Positions 9,213-18,160 of a stretch of 64,000 nt of DNA are shown piece after piece. The stretch is taken from assembly GCA_934561555.1 (NCBI GenBank), contig CAKTGQ010000008.1, forward strand, positions 46,881 to 110,880, in the 5' to 3' direction. Below the pieces are notes generated by a model. That model saw nothing but the letters and a program-made list of their open reading frames with translations, was not told where the DNA came from and made no database searches. This DNA is from an uncultured Faecalibacterium sp. Its GTDB lineage: Bacteria; Bacillota; Clostridia; Oscillospirales; Ruminococcaceae. How positions within the stretch are numbered: position 1 is the stretch's first letter; each line of letters starts with the position of its first letter. Position numbers and translations under genes: made by a program.

Positions 9213-9262
9213 GTGCTTTAAGGGTTACGGTTCAGCTTACGCTGCACAGCACAGGGAGGAAA

Positions 9263-10957
9263 TTACTCCTCGATATAGCCGTACTGGAAGTACCAGTAGC
9301 CGTACGGGCTGTGCCAGACGCCCTTCAGAGAGGAACTCTGCAGCCAGAACTCGTTGTAGTAAGCAACGGGGATGCAGCCCATATCCTCCATCAGGATGTC
9401 CTCAGCCTTGTGCAGCTGTGCAAAGTGCTCGGCGACATCTGCAACCTTGGAGGCCTCGATTGCAGCATCGAAGTCAGCGTTGGAGTACTTACCATCGTTG
9501 TTGCCGTTGTCGGTGCAGAACAGATCCAGCATGTTGGAGGGATCGTTGTAGTCCATGACCCAGCCGTTACGGGCAACATCGTACTCGCCTGCACGACGAG
9601 CGGGGGTGAAGGAGGACCACTCCATCTTGTTGATGGTCAGGGTAATGCCCAGATCGCCCCAAGTCTGCTGCAGGTACTCTGCCAGAGGCACATGGTAGCC
9701 GGAATCGTTGGTGCTGTACTCGATGGTGGGGTAGCCCTCGCCATTGGGGTAGCCAGCCTCTTCCAGCAGCTTCTTAGCCTCGGCCAGATTTGCCTCGTAG
9801 TCATCCGCAATGTAGGGAGAGCCGCCGTTTGCGTTGTCGTAGAAGTAACCGTTCGCGTCCACGATGCCAGGGCCGACAATGTTGGAAGCAGCAGAGTAGG
9901 TGCCCTGCATGATGGTGTTGGCAACGTAGTCACGGTCGATGGCCAGAGCCAGAGCCTTGCGGACCTTGGCATCCTTGAAGGCATCGCGCTGCAGATTCAT
10001 GCTGACGTAGTAGGTGCCCAGAATGGGGTCAACATAGAAGTCGCCGCCGTCCTCTGCCTTGGTCAGGCTGGGGATCTCGTCGGTGGGCACGTCCTTGATC
10101 AGGACAGCCTCGCCGCTGTTGTAAGCAGCGAAGGCAGCGGAAGAGTCCTCCAGCAGCAGCAGGGTGATGCTGTCGGAAACGATCTTGGAGTTATCCCAGC
10201 CGCCAACGTAGTTGGGGTTCTTGGACAGAACGATACGCTCGGAGGGGGTCCACTCGGTGATCATGTAGGGGCCGTTGGAGACGAAGGTCTCAGCGGAGGT
10301 GCACCATGCATCGCCGTTGGCCTCAACGGTAGCCTGCTGCACAGGGCTCATAGCTGCGAAAGCAGCCATCTTGTCGAAGTAGGAGCAGGGATAGGACAGC
10401 ACGATGGTCAGGGTCTTGCCGTCGTCGCTTGCCTTGACGTTCAGAGCATCGGTATCACCAGCCTGAGCTGCCTCAAAGCCGTCGATCATGCCCAGGCAGG
10501 TCTCTGCGTAGGGAGCAGCGGTAGCAGGATCAGCCATACGCTTGAAGCTGTACTCAAAGTCCTTAGCGGTCAGGTCGGTGCCGTCACTCCACTTCAGGCC
10601 GTCACGCATGGTGAAGGTCCAAGTCAGGCCGTCCTCGCTTGCTTCCCAGCTCTCAGCCTGGCCGCCAACAACTTCGTTGTTCTCGTTGATCAGCAGCAGG
10701 GGCTCGAAGATGGTGATGATGGTGTTGGCGCCATCAACAGCGCTGTTCAAAGAGGGATCCAGAGTCTCGGGGTTGGGGCCGTACTGGACGGTGAAGCCAG
10801 CGGTGTTGACACTGCCGGTAGAAGAGCCAGCAGCGGAAGAAGCAGTGCCGGAGGTTGCGGTAGAACCGGACTTGCTGCCGCCACAGGCTGCCAGACCCAG
10901 AGCAGCGGCACCCACGCCTGCAACCTTGAGGAAATTACGACGAGAAATGCGTTTCAT
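9263..10957 (-). CDS. oppA: Oligopeptide ABC transporter substrate-binding lipoprotein
   Basis: 564 residues, family 5 extracellular solute-binding protein. A Tat-like signal (ISRRNFLKVAG) runs into a lipobox LAAC at about residue 24, then a Ser/Thr/Gly-rich linker and the SBP_bac_5 domain (W-T-F-T-M-R-D-G-L-KWSDG motif, ALAIDRDYVANTI). It binds peptides outside the membrane and passes them to OppBC. It is downstream of oppBCDF but has its own promoter (11063-11091) in a 220-base gap, which allows the excess of binding protein over transporter typical for these systems. Confidence 0.93.
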   Translation of the reverse strand: MKRISRRNFLKVAGVGAAALGLAACGGSKSGSTATSGTASSAAGSSTGSVNTAGFTVQYGPNPETLDPSLNSAVDGANTIITIFEPLLLINENNEVVGGQAESWEASEDGLTWTFTMRDGLKWSDGTDLTAKDFEYSFKRMADPATAAPYAETCLGMIDGFEAAQAGDTDALNVKASDDGKTLTIVLSYPCSYFDKMAAFAAMSPVQQATVEANGDAWCTSAETFVSNGPYMITEWTPSERIVLSKNPNYVGGWDNSKIVSDSITLLLLEDSSAAFAAYNSGEAVLIKDVPTDEIPSLTKAEDGGDFYVDPILGTYYVSMNLQRDAFKDAKVRKALALAIDRDYVANTIMQGTYSAASNIVGPGIVDANGYFYDNANGGSPYIADDYEANLAEAKKLLEEAGYPNGEGYPTIEYSTNDSGYHVPLAEYLQQTWGDLGITLTINKMEWSSFTPARRAGEYDVARNGWVMDYNDPSNMLDLFCTDNGNNDGKYSNADFDAAIEASKVADVAEHFAQLHKAEDILMEDMGCIPVAYYNEFWLQSSSLKGVWHSPYGYWYFQYGYIEE

Positions 10958-11062
10958 AATAATATCCTTCCCTTATATCAAATTTTGAGTGTGCCAGGTT
11001 GCCCCAGCCGCCTCTATATTCGATCCGGTGCAAATAATTTGTACACCGGAGGAACACGAATG

Positions 11063-11091
11063 ATTATAATGCGTTCTCATGCCGGTTACAA
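11063..11091 (-). promoter_or_regulatory. Promoter of oppA
   Basis: On the minus strand: TTGTAA, 17-base spacer, TATAAT. The leader is about 100 bases, ending with GGGAAGGAT before the ATG. Confidence 0.75.
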
Positions 11092-11112
11092 GTCCAAAAC
11101 TTGGACTGTAAC
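11085..11112. promoter_or_regulatory. Palindromic operator overlapping the oppA -35
   Basis: GTTACAAGTCCAA-AAC-TTGGACTGTAAC, a 28-base near-perfect dyad covering the -35 hexamer: a likely repressor site. The regulator is not identified. Confidence 0.5.
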
Positions 11113-11177
11113 CATTTTGTGACAACATTTCAGCGCTAAGTTGAATTGCTTTCACCTTTTACTGGTATGAAGTGTTC

Positions 11178-12173
11178 TCACTTCACGCGGTCAAGGTGAT
11201 GGCAGGCTGCCCAGTGGCCGGTGGAGACCTCCTTGAACTCGGGCACCTCGTTGGCGCACTGCTCGTCTGCATAGGGGCAGCGGGTGCGGAAACGGCAGCC
11301 GGACGGCGGGTTCAGGGGGCTGGGCACATCGCCCTGCAGCACGATACGCTTGGACTGGCGGGCCGTAATGGGGTCTGCCACCGGAATTGCAGAGATCAGG
11401 CTGCGGGTGTAGGGGTGGATGCTGTGAGTGATCAGCTCGTAGCTGTCGGCCAGCTCCACCATCTTGCCCAGATACATGACGCCGATGCGGTTGGAGATGT
11501 GCTTCACAACGCTCAGGTCATGGGCGATGAACAGGTAGGTCAGACCCATCTCCTGCTGCAGATCCTCAAACATATTGACGACCTGTGCCTGAATGGAAAC
11601 GTCCAGTGCGGAAACAGGCTCGTCACAAACGATGAACTCGGGGTTCACAGCCAGTGCACGGGCAATGCCCACGCGCTGACGCTGACCGCCGGAGAACTCG
11701 TGGCAGTAGCGGTTTGCGTGCTCGCTGTTCAGGCCAACGCGCTCCAGCAGAGCGATGATCTTATCGTGGCGGTCCTTCTCGTTCTCGGCCAGATGATGGA
11801 TATCAATGCCCTCACCCACGATGTCGCCAATGGTCATGCGGGGGTCCAGACTTGCGTAGGGATCCTGAAAAACGATCTGCATCCGGCGGCGGTAGGGCAG
11901 CATATCCACTGCGATCTTGTTTTCCTTATCAAACAGCAGGTTACCGTCATAGTAGATCTTGCCGCCGGTGGGCTCGTACAGGCGCAGCAGGGTGCGGCCG
12001 GTGGTGGTCTTGCCACAGCCGGACTCGCCTACCAGACCAAGGGTCTCGCCCTTGCGGATGGCAAAGCTTACGTCATCCACAGCCTGAACGTACTTGCGGT
12101 TCTTGCCCACACCGCCGGCGGGGAAATACTGCTGCAGGTGCTGGACTTCGACCAGCGTCTTGTGTTCACTCAT
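11178..12173 (-). CDS. oppF: Oligopeptide ABC transporter ATP-binding protein OppF
   Basis: 331 residues. Walker [10 protein letters not shown] at 49-57, signature FSGGQRQR, Walker [13 protein letters not shown], and the C-terminal oligopeptide/dipeptide extension with the Cys cluster ([14 protein letters not shown]) that in this family binds an iron-sulfur cluster. It powers peptide import together with OppD. Its start overlaps the oppD stop by four bases (ATGA), so the two are translationally coupled. Confidence 0.93.
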   Translation of the reverse strand: MSEHKTLVEVQHLQQYFPAGGVGKNRKYVQAVDDVSFAIRKGETLGLVGESGCGKTTTGRTLLRLYEPTGGKIYYDGNLLFDKENKIAVDMLPYRRRMQIVFQDPYASLDPRMTIGDIVGEGIDIHHLAENEKDRHDKIIALLERVGLNSEHANRYCHEFSGGQRQRVGIARALAVNPEFIVCDEPVSALDVSIQAQVVNMFEDLQQEMGLTYLFIAHDLSVVKHISNRIGVMYLGKMVELADSYELITHSIHPYTRSLISAIPVADPITARQSKRIVLQGDVPSPLNPPSGCRFRTRCPYADEQCANEVPEFKEVSTGHWAACHHLDRVK

Positions 12174-13171
12174 TCTGCCTTTTCCCCTTTCTCAAATGCA
12201 GCCTTCTGCTGCAGCCAGCAGTAGGTATAGTGGGTATCGCTGAGCTCGGTGCGCGGGGGCATCTTGCTCAGACAGATCTTCATGCAGTTCTTGCAGCGGG
12301 GCGCAAAGGGGCAGCCGGCCGGCGGATTCAGCAGGTCCACAGGGGTACCCTCGATGGGCACAAGGCGCTCGTGCTCTGCGGTGTTCAGCTTGGGGATGGA
12401 GTTGATCAGGCCCTTGGTGTACTCGTGACCCGGCTGATAGAAGATCTCGTCGGTGGTGCCGTACTCCACAATGTGGCCGGCGTACATCACGGCGATCTTC
12501 TCACACATGGAAGCCACAACACCCAAATCGTGGGTGATCATGATGATGCTCATGCCCAGCTTCTTGCGCAGATCCTGCATCAGCTCAAGGATCTGTGCCT
12601 GAATGGTCACGTCCAGTGCGGTGGTGGGCTCGTCAGCAATCAGCAGCTTGGGCTCACAGGCCAGTGCAATCGCGATCATCACGCGCTGGCGCATACCGCC
12701 GGACAGCTCGTGGGGGTACTGCTTCAGACGCTTCTCGGGCTCGTTGATGCCAACCAGCTCCAGCAGCTCCTTGGCGCGTGCCCATGCATCGGCCTTGTTC
12801 TTATCGGTGTGCAGGCGGATGACCTCCACGATCTGGTTGCCGATGGTGTACACCGGGTTCAGGCTGGTCATGGGGTCCTGGAAGATGATGGAGACCTCGT
12901 TGCCGCGGATCTTGCGGAAGTCCTTCTCCTTCATGTTCTCGATCTCGTGGCCGTTGAACCACACCTTGCCGCCCACCAGCTTGCCGGGATAAGCGGTCAG
13001 GCCCATAACGGAGTAAGCGGTGACCGACTTACCGGAGCCGGATTCGCCCACGACGCCCAGAACATCGCCCTGATTCATGGTAAAGGAAACGCCGTTCAGT
13101 GCCTTTACTTCGCCCGCGGGGGTGAAGAAAGAAAGGCGTTCTTCTTTGATATCAAGAATTTTCTCGCTCAT
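12170..13171 (-). CDS. oppD: Oligopeptide ABC transporter ATP-binding protein OppD
   Basis: 333 residues. Walker A GESGSGKS at 42-49, signature LSGGMRQRV, Walker B LLIADEPTTALD, and the C-terminal oligopeptide-binding-protein domain with the CPFAPRCKNCMKIC Cys cluster. Pairs with OppF. Lies 14 bases after oppC. Confidence 0.93.
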   Translation of the reverse strand: MSEKILDIKEERLSFFTPAGEVKALNGVSFTMNQGDVLGVVGESGSGKSVTAYSVMGLTAYPGKLVGGKVWFNGHEIENMKEKDFRKIRGNEVSIIFQDPMTSLNPVYTIGNQIVEVIRLHTDKNKADAWARAKELLELVGINEPEKRLKQYPHELSGGMRQRVMIAIALACEPKLLIADEPTTALDVTIQAQILELMQDLRKKLGMSIIMITHDLGVVASMCEKIAVMYAGHIVEYGTTDEIFYQPGHEYTKGLINSIPKLNTAEHERLVPIEGTPVDLLNPPAGCPFAPRCKNCMKICLSKMPPRTELSDTHYTYCWLQQKAAFEKGEKAE

Positions 13172-13185
13172 TTCTGTTCACCTCA

Positions 13186-14235
13186 TCAATTCTTCAGCTT
13201 CGGGTCAAAGGCATCGCGCAGGCCATCGCCGAACAGGTTGAACACAAGGATCATCACGCTGATCATCAGTGCGGGGGCGATCAGCAGATGGGGGTAGGTG
13301 TTCATGCCCTTGACGGCATCGGTAGCCAGAGAACCCAGAGAAGGCAGCGGGGCAGCGACACCCAGACCGATGAAGCTCAGGTAGCTCTCGGTAAAGATGG
13401 AAGCCGGGATCTGCAGGGTGGTGGTAACGATCAGGGTACCGATGCAGTTGGTGAGCAGATGCTTTTTGATGATACGGCCGCTGGAAGCGCCCAGTGCGCG
13501 GGCAGCGGTAACGTACTCGCTCTCCTTCAGGATCAGGATCTGGCTGCGGACGATACGCGCCATACCGACCCAGTACAACAGAGCAAAGATGATGAAGATG
13601 GAGATCATGTTGGGGCCAAGGGTCTGCATCCACTTGAAGCCGGGCTTGCTGGCCAGTGCATCCAGCGGATCCTTCAGCGCCATGCCCAGCAGGATGATCA
13701 GCAGAATATCGGGGATGGTGTACAGAATATCTGTAATACGCATCATGATATTATCCACCCAGCCGCCGGCAAAGGCCGAAATAGCACCGTAAGTTGCGCC
13801 GATAATCAGCACCAGCACAGAAGCGATCAGACCGACGGACAGGCTGACGCGGGTGCCCATCATGATACGCACAGCGAAGTCACGACCCATACGGTCGGTG
13901 CCCAGAATGTGCGGGAACACCTTTTCGCCTGCGTCGATACGCGCCTGCTCGGAGGCAGAGTATTCGAAGGGCTTCAGGTTGTTGCTGCCCTTCATCTGCT
14001 CGGAATAGCTGTAAGGCCAGACGGCGGGCAGCAGGTAGGCAAAGATGGCAATGGCAATGATGAACACAAAGCTGACCATGGCGATCTTGTTCTTCTTCAG
14101 GCGGCGGATACCGTCCTTCCAGAAGTTGACGCTTTCGCGCATGACCACCAGACTCTGCTTTTCCTCATTGCTGGCGGGCAGAAAATCCTCCGCGTTGAGC
14201 TGCAGGCTGAGCGGATTCTTTTTAATGTTTTCCAT
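13186..14235 (-). CDS. oppC: Oligopeptide ABC transporter permease OppC
   Basis: 349 residues. Long cytoplasmic N-terminus, first membrane segment near residue 55, a large outer loop, then the BPD_transp_1 domain with the EAA-type loop RALGASSGRIIKKHLLTN. Inner-membrane half of the peptide channel, partner of OppB, whose gene ends 18 bases upstream. Confidence 0.92.
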   Translation of the reverse strand: MENIKKNPLSLQLNAEDFLPASNEEKQSLVVMRESVNFWKDGIRRLKKNKIAMVSFVFIIAIAIFAYLLPAVWPYSYSEQMKGSNNLKPFEYSASEQARIDAGEKVFPHILGTDRMGRDFAVRIMMGTRVSLSVGLIASVLVLIIGATYGAISAFAGGWVDNIMMRITDILYTIPDILLIILLGMALKDPLDALASKPGFKWMQTLGPNMISIFIIFALLYWVGMARIVRSQILILKESEYVTAARALGASSGRIIKKHLLTNCIGTLIVTTTLQIPASIFTESYLSFIGLGVAAPLPSLGSLATDAVKGMNTYPHLLIAPALMISVMILVFNLFGDGLRDAFDPKLKN

Positions 14236-14253
14236 GAAAATCGCTCCTTTCTC

Positions 14254-15171
14254 TTACTGCAGCTTGATGCGCGGGTCGATGATCTTATAAAGGATATCCA
14301 CGATCACGTTTGCAATGATGACCATGCTGGACAGCAGGATGGTGGTGCCCATGATCATGGTGTAGTCACGGTTGGTGATGGCAGACACGAAATCGCGGCC
14401 CAGACCGGGCACGGAGAAGATCTTTTCCACCACGAAAGAACCGGTCATCAGGCTGGCCAGCATGGGGCCGACGTAGGTGATGACAGGCAGAATGGCGTTG
14501 CGCAGTGCATGCTTGAACAGGATCATGAACTGGGACACACCCTTTGCGCGGGCAGTGCGCATATAGTCCTGACCCATGACGTCCAGCAGGCTGGAGCGCA
14601 TCAGACGGGTGATATAAGCCGAGGGATAGATGGCCAGTGCGGTGACCGGCATGATATAGGCGGCTGCACTGTTCAGACCAACGGTAGGCAGCACCTTCAT
14701 GTTCATACCAAACTGGTACAATAGCAGCACGCTGGAAATAAAGCTGGGGATCGCGATGCCGCAGGTAGCAAACACGATAATAATGTTATCCAGCCACTTG
14801 CCGCGGTTGTAAGCGGAAATGCAGCCCAGCGGGATGCCCACGCACAGCGCCACCACCACTGCAATGCCTGCCAGACGGCAGGACACCGGCAGTTTGCTGG
14901 CGATGATCTGGTTCACGGTACGGCCGCGCTGACGCAGGCTCAGACCCAGATCGCCGTGCAAAAGGCTCTTCATGTAGTTGACGTACTGCACACCCAGCGG
15001 CTTATCCAGGCCATACTTTTCGGCCAGAGCCTGCTGAGCAGCGGCGCTGATGGACTTTTCTGCCACGAACGGGCCACCGGGGACCAGGTTCATGACAAAA
15101 AAGGTAACCGTAGCCACAATGAAGATACTGAAGATACCCATTGCGACACGCTTGATGATGTACTTTGCCAT
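14254..15171 (-). CDS. oppB: Oligopeptide ABC transporter permease OppB
   Basis: 305 residues. Starts MAKYIIKRVAMG, the usual OppB N-terminus; the open frame runs 75 codons further upstream through the promoter, so I use the ATG at 15171 behind GGAGTGG. Six membrane segments and the permease loop RTARAKGVSQFMILFKHALRNA are visible. First gene of the opp operon, with a consensus promoter about 200 bases upstream. Confidence 0.92.
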   Translation of the reverse strand: MAKYIIKRVAMGIFSIFIVATVTFFVMNLVPGGPFVAEKSISAAAQQALAEKYGLDKPLGVQYVNYMKSLLHGDLGLSLRQRGRTVNQIIASKLPVSCRLAGIAVVVALCVGIPLGCISAYNRGKWLDNIIIVFATCGIAIPSFISSVLLLYQFGMNMKVLPTVGLNSAAAYIMPVTALAIYPSAYITRLMRSSLLDVMGQDYMRTARAKGVSQFMILFKHALRNAILPVITYVGPMLASLMTGSFVVEKIFSVPGLGRDFVSAITNRDYTMIMGTTILLSSMVIIANVIVDILYKIIDPRIKLQ

Positions 15172-15367
15172 CGTTTGATGCCACTCCAATCCTATCAATG
15201 AATTACTGTTTTTGCTCTCAGGCCGAGCCACACTTTCCCGCAGTCCGCCAGCCTCACACATAGCGGACGTCTGTCCTTGGCACACGGACAGAAAAAGCGA
15301 ATAATAAAACGATGGCATCTTGCGGTCGCATAAACACCATCGTCCATACCCGAGAAACACTCTATCT

Positions 15368-15396
15368 ATTATAGAGAGAACCACGAATTTTGTCAA
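15368..15396 (-). promoter_or_regulatory. Consensus sigma-A promoter of the opp operon
   Basis: On the minus strand: TTGACA, exactly 17 bases, TATAAT. Leader of about 190 bases to oppB. Confidence 0.9.
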
Positions 15397-15711
15397 TTCA
15401 CATGAAAAGAATTCACTTTATTTCAGCAAAGCATGAGTGAAATCTTATACTTTATACAAATTTTCTGTATATTTGTAGGTAAAAGTGCTACTTTTCTGGT
15501 CTTTTTGGCAGCTGTTCCGGGACGTGCACAGGCTGTTCAGCTCTGCTGCGCGCAAAAGGCAGTGTCTTTCTCCCAGAATCATCCATCCATGTTACCGGCA
15601 TTTTTCTCCATGTTACAGGAAACTTGGCAAAAAAAACACCCGCAGCTCCTTCTCCGGCACGGTCAGTGCCCAGAGGAACAGTTACGAGTGGTTCTAGGTC
15701 GTTTTAGTCGG
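15397..15711. other. Intergenic stretch, no gene seen
   Basis: Between the opp promoter and the convergent end of the cps-like operon. Contains only short unsupported open frames and an eight-base A run at 15630-15637, which on the minus strand (T8) could be the end of a weak terminator for the operon. Confidence 0.4.
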
Positions 15712-16563
15712 TCAGGAGTACAGCTTTGCGGTCAGCTGGGAGTACATAGCGCTCTTCTGTGCTTTATAGGAGGCCATGGCCTGATCGGCCAGTGCGGTGC
15801 TCTGACCGTTGGCGATCAGAATGGCGCGCATCTGGCTGACGATGCTCTCCACTTCCTTATCATAAGATGCCTGCATCGCATACAGTTTGCCGCTTCTCGC
15901 CAGCACAATGGAGATCTTGCGCGCCCGTGTCTGCTGAGACTCCGGCAGCGATTTGTACTCTGCCTTTGCCCCTGCAATACAGCTGTTCAGTTCTGCCTCA
16001 GCACGCGCCTTTACGCCGTACAGCTGTTTCAGCAGTGCCTTGACCTCAGCCTCATAGGAGGCCTCCTGTTTGCCGGACGAGGACGCCGGTTTTTCTGCGG
16101 CAGAGGCTGTACTGGAACCAGATGTGCCAGAGCTGGCTGTGCCGGCAGTCTCCTGCTTGCTGGAGGAAGCCGTACTGCTGCTCTCCGTCCGGGAGGAAGC
16201 CGTTGTACCGCCCTCCGTCCGGGAGGCAGAACTTGCCGAGGAGGCAGTGGAACTTGCCGGAGCGGATACTGAACTCGCTCCCTCCTGCGGAACACTGGCC
16301 GATGCTTCCTGTTCCCCGCCGCTGGACGCAGCGGTTTCGCCGGTCAGCTGCTCCAATGTGATATCGCCGCTGAGCAGCCTATCCAGATCATCATCCGTCA
16401 GAGTGAGCTCTGTGCTGTCCGCCGGGGCATCCGGCAGGTTTTCGGGAATACCGGCTGCCATACCGCGGAGATAGAACAGCACCCCAAGGGCTGCTGCTGC
16501 CAGCAGAACCACCAGCGCACTCAACACGATCAATGCGATCTTCAGGACCTTATTTTTCTTCAT
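15712..16563 (-). CDS. Membrane-anchored Ser/Ala-rich protein with C-terminal helical domain
   Basis: 283 residues, not a recognised family. Short basic N-terminus and one membrane segment (about residues 6-33), an acidic stretch, a low-complexity linker of Ser/Ala/Thr/Glu (about 80-175), and a helical, Ala/Gln/Lys-rich C-terminal domain of about 110 residues. Topology predicts an extracellular C-terminus on a cell-wall-spanning stalk. Last gene of the cpsC-cpsD-cpsB run, 63 bases after cpsB, with a GC-rich hairpin in the gap. Start taken at MKKNKVLKI (16563); the ribosome site is weak. The low-complexity middle also opens a long frame on the other strand, which is a shadow. Confidence 0.75.
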   Translation of the reverse strand: MKKNKVLKIALIVLSALVVLLAAAALGVLFYLRGMAAGIPENLPDAPADSTELTLTDDDLDRLLSGDITLEQLTGETAASSGGEQEASASVPQEGASSVSAPASSTASSASSASRTEGGTTASSRTESSSTASSSKQETAGTASSGTSGSSTASAAEKPASSSGKQEASYEAEVKALLKQLYGVKARAEAELNSCIAGAKAEYKSLPESQQTRARKISIVLARSGKLYAMQASYDKEVESIVSQMRAILIANGQSTALADQAMASYKAQKSAMYSQLTAKLYS

Positions 16564-16573
16564 ACCAAAATCC

Positions 16574-16606
16574 GCTGCCCGGGCAGAGTACACCTCCGCC
16601 CGGGCA
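16574..16606. promoter_or_regulatory. GC-rich hairpin between cpsB and the downstream gene
   Basis: CTGCCCGGGC / GCCCGGGCAG. Only the plus-strand reading has a T run (TTTTCTCC), so on the operon strand it is more likely an RNA-processing or attenuation hairpin than a full terminator. Confidence 0.45.
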
Positions 16607-16626
16607 GTTTTCTCCTTACTTTAGGA

Positions 16627-17379
16627 TCAGACCCACATACCCAAAAACTTTTTAGGCTGATGCAGGGTCGCAGCGTCCAACTCCTGATCGTGGAACAGCT
16701 CATCGCCGTTGCGCACGATGTGGGCAGCAGTTTCCTTGCCCAGCAGCTTTTCCAGCTGCTGCACTCCCTGTGCCATGCGGGGCGGGCGCTTGTCCGGGGA
16801 ATGGGTATCGGTGGAGATGACGTGGACCAGTCCCCACTGGATGAACTTACACAGCTTTTTGCAGAGCTTGGGTTCCAGCAGTGCGCCCACGTTGATCTGC
16901 GCATAGGCACCGGCGGCTACCCAGTCGTACAACAGGGTGGGATCTTCCAGCACATAGGGATAACGCTCGATATGCGCGATCAGCGGCACGATGCCCTGCT
17001 GCTGCAGCTGGTACAGCGTCTGCCGGATAAAATGCGGCTTGTGAGTGGTGGGGAATTCCAGCAGCAGATAGGCGGTGTTCCCCATGCACAGCGCCCGGGT
17101 GTCCAGCTCGCACAGACCGGGAGAGAAGAACACCTCTGCCCCCAGTTTGAAGTTAAACTGCATGGGCTGCCCTTCTAGCGCGGCAGTCAGTTGTTCAAAA
17201 GCCGCCTGCCGCTTTGCCGTAAAGGCTTCTACCGTGGTGCGCTCGCTGTTGAAGTGGCTGGTGAACGCAATATTGCGCACACCATCCTCGTATTCCCTGC
17301 GCAGCAGCTCCAGCGAAACCGCTGTATCCTTTGCGCCGTCATCCATGCCGGGCAGAATGTGACAATGCAGATCGGTCAT
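16627..17379 (-). CDS. cpsB: Tyrosine-protein phosphatase, PHP superfamily (CpsB/YwqE type)
   Basis: 250 residues. Metal-binding PHP motifs are visible: DLHCHILPGMDDG at the N-terminus, TSHF, AHIERYP and STDTHSPDKRPP. CpsB enzymes remove phosphate from the Tyr tail of the CpsD kinase and so set capsule or exopolysaccharide output. Immediately downstream of cpsD (12 bases). A good ribosome site AAGGAAG precedes the ATG. Confidence 0.92.
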   Translation of the reverse strand: MTDLHCHILPGMDDGAKDTAVSLELLRREYEDGVRNIAFTSHFNSERTTVEAFTAKRQAAFEQLTAALEGQPMQFNFKLGAEVFFSPGLCELDTRALCMGNTAYLLLEFPTTHKPHFIRQTLYQLQQQGIVPLIAHIERYPYVLEDPTLLYDWVAAGAYAQINVGALLEPKLCKKLCKFIQWGLVHVISTDTHSPDKRPPRMAQGVQQLEKLLGKETAAHIVRNGDELFHDQELDAATLHQPKKFLGMWV

Positions 17380-17391
17380 AACAGCGCTTCC

Positions 17392-18156
17392 TTATTTGCC
17401 GACTGTGGCATCCTGATTGCCGTAGGCATAGTTGTAATTGTAAGCATAGCTGTATGCGTAGCTGGAACCCTTGAGTGCCTTCTTCATGTCGTAGCGGGTC
17501 AGCACGCTGCCCAGCACCTTGACACCTGCATCCTGCAGCTTTTTCACTGCGCCGCGCACTGCATCAGCAGGGGCGTAGTCGGAACGCACTGCAAAGACGG
17601 CACCATCCACATAGCGGCCGATGACGGCTGCATCGGTGACCACAGACACCGGGGGTGCGTCAATGATGACAACGTCAAACTTTTCACGCAACGTCTCCAC
17701 CATAGCCTTCATCTGCGGTTGGCTCAGCATCTCGGAGGGGTTCGGCGGCGGGGTACCTGCGGGCAGGAAGGTCAGTTTCATATCCTCAAGATCCTGCAGC
17801 GCTTCGTCCATCGTGCACTGGTTGGACAGCACGTTGGAAACACCCTTTACATTGTGGCCTGCCTTCAGGTAGCGGTGCAGCACCGGCTTGCGCAGGTCGC
17901 AGTCCACCAGAGCCACCTTTTTGCCGCTCTCCGCCATCGTCAGTGCCAGATTGACTGCTACGTTGCTCTTGGATTCTTCCGGCACGGTACTGGTGATGAC
18001 CAGTGTGTGCACGTCCATGGAGCCTGCCATAAAATCCAGATTGGTACGCAGAGACTTGTAGGCCTCCACATAGCCAAAGGGCATCCCCTTATCGGTGATC
18101 AGCTGCAGGGTACGGTGGTTGCTTTCTTTCTTCTTTTTGTTAAACAGATTCCGCAT
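17392..18156 (-). CDS. cpsD: BY-type tyrosine kinase (CpsD/CapB)
   Basis: 254 residues. P-loop region TSTVPEESKSN departs from the usual PGEGKST. Walker A' VALVDCDLRKP and Walker B VVIIDAPPV are intact. The C-terminus carries a cluster of seven Tyr in YAYSYAYNYNYAYG, the autophosphorylation tail. The kinase needs the membrane activator CpsC, encoded four bases upstream, and is reset by CpsB. The odd Walker A (Glu-Ser where Gly is usual) is worth checking, but the rest of the protein is complete. Confidence 0.92.
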   Translation of the reverse strand: MRNLFNKKKKESNHRTLQLITDKGMPFGYVEAYKSLRTNLDFMAGSMDVHTLVITSTVPEESKSNVAVNLALTMAESGKKVALVDCDLRKPVLHRYLKAGHNVKGVSNVLSNQCTMDEALQDLEDMKLTFLPAGTPPPNPSEMLSQPQMKAMVETLREKFDVVIIDAPPVSVVTDAAVIGRYVDGAVFAVRSDYAPADAVRGAVKKLQDAGVKVLGSVLTRYDMKKALKGSSYAYSYAYNYNYAYGNQDATVGK

Positions 18157-18160
18157 CGTC

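Noticed and set aside
9128..11122. 664-residue plus-strand open frame
   Set aside because: Antisense shadow of oppA, which has signal peptide, motifs and ribosome site on the other strand.
15433..16272. 279-residue plus-strand open frame beginning MSEILYFIQIF
   Set aside because: Hydrophobic start looked like a membrane protein, but there is no ribosome site and most of it is antisense to the Ser/Ala-rich gene.
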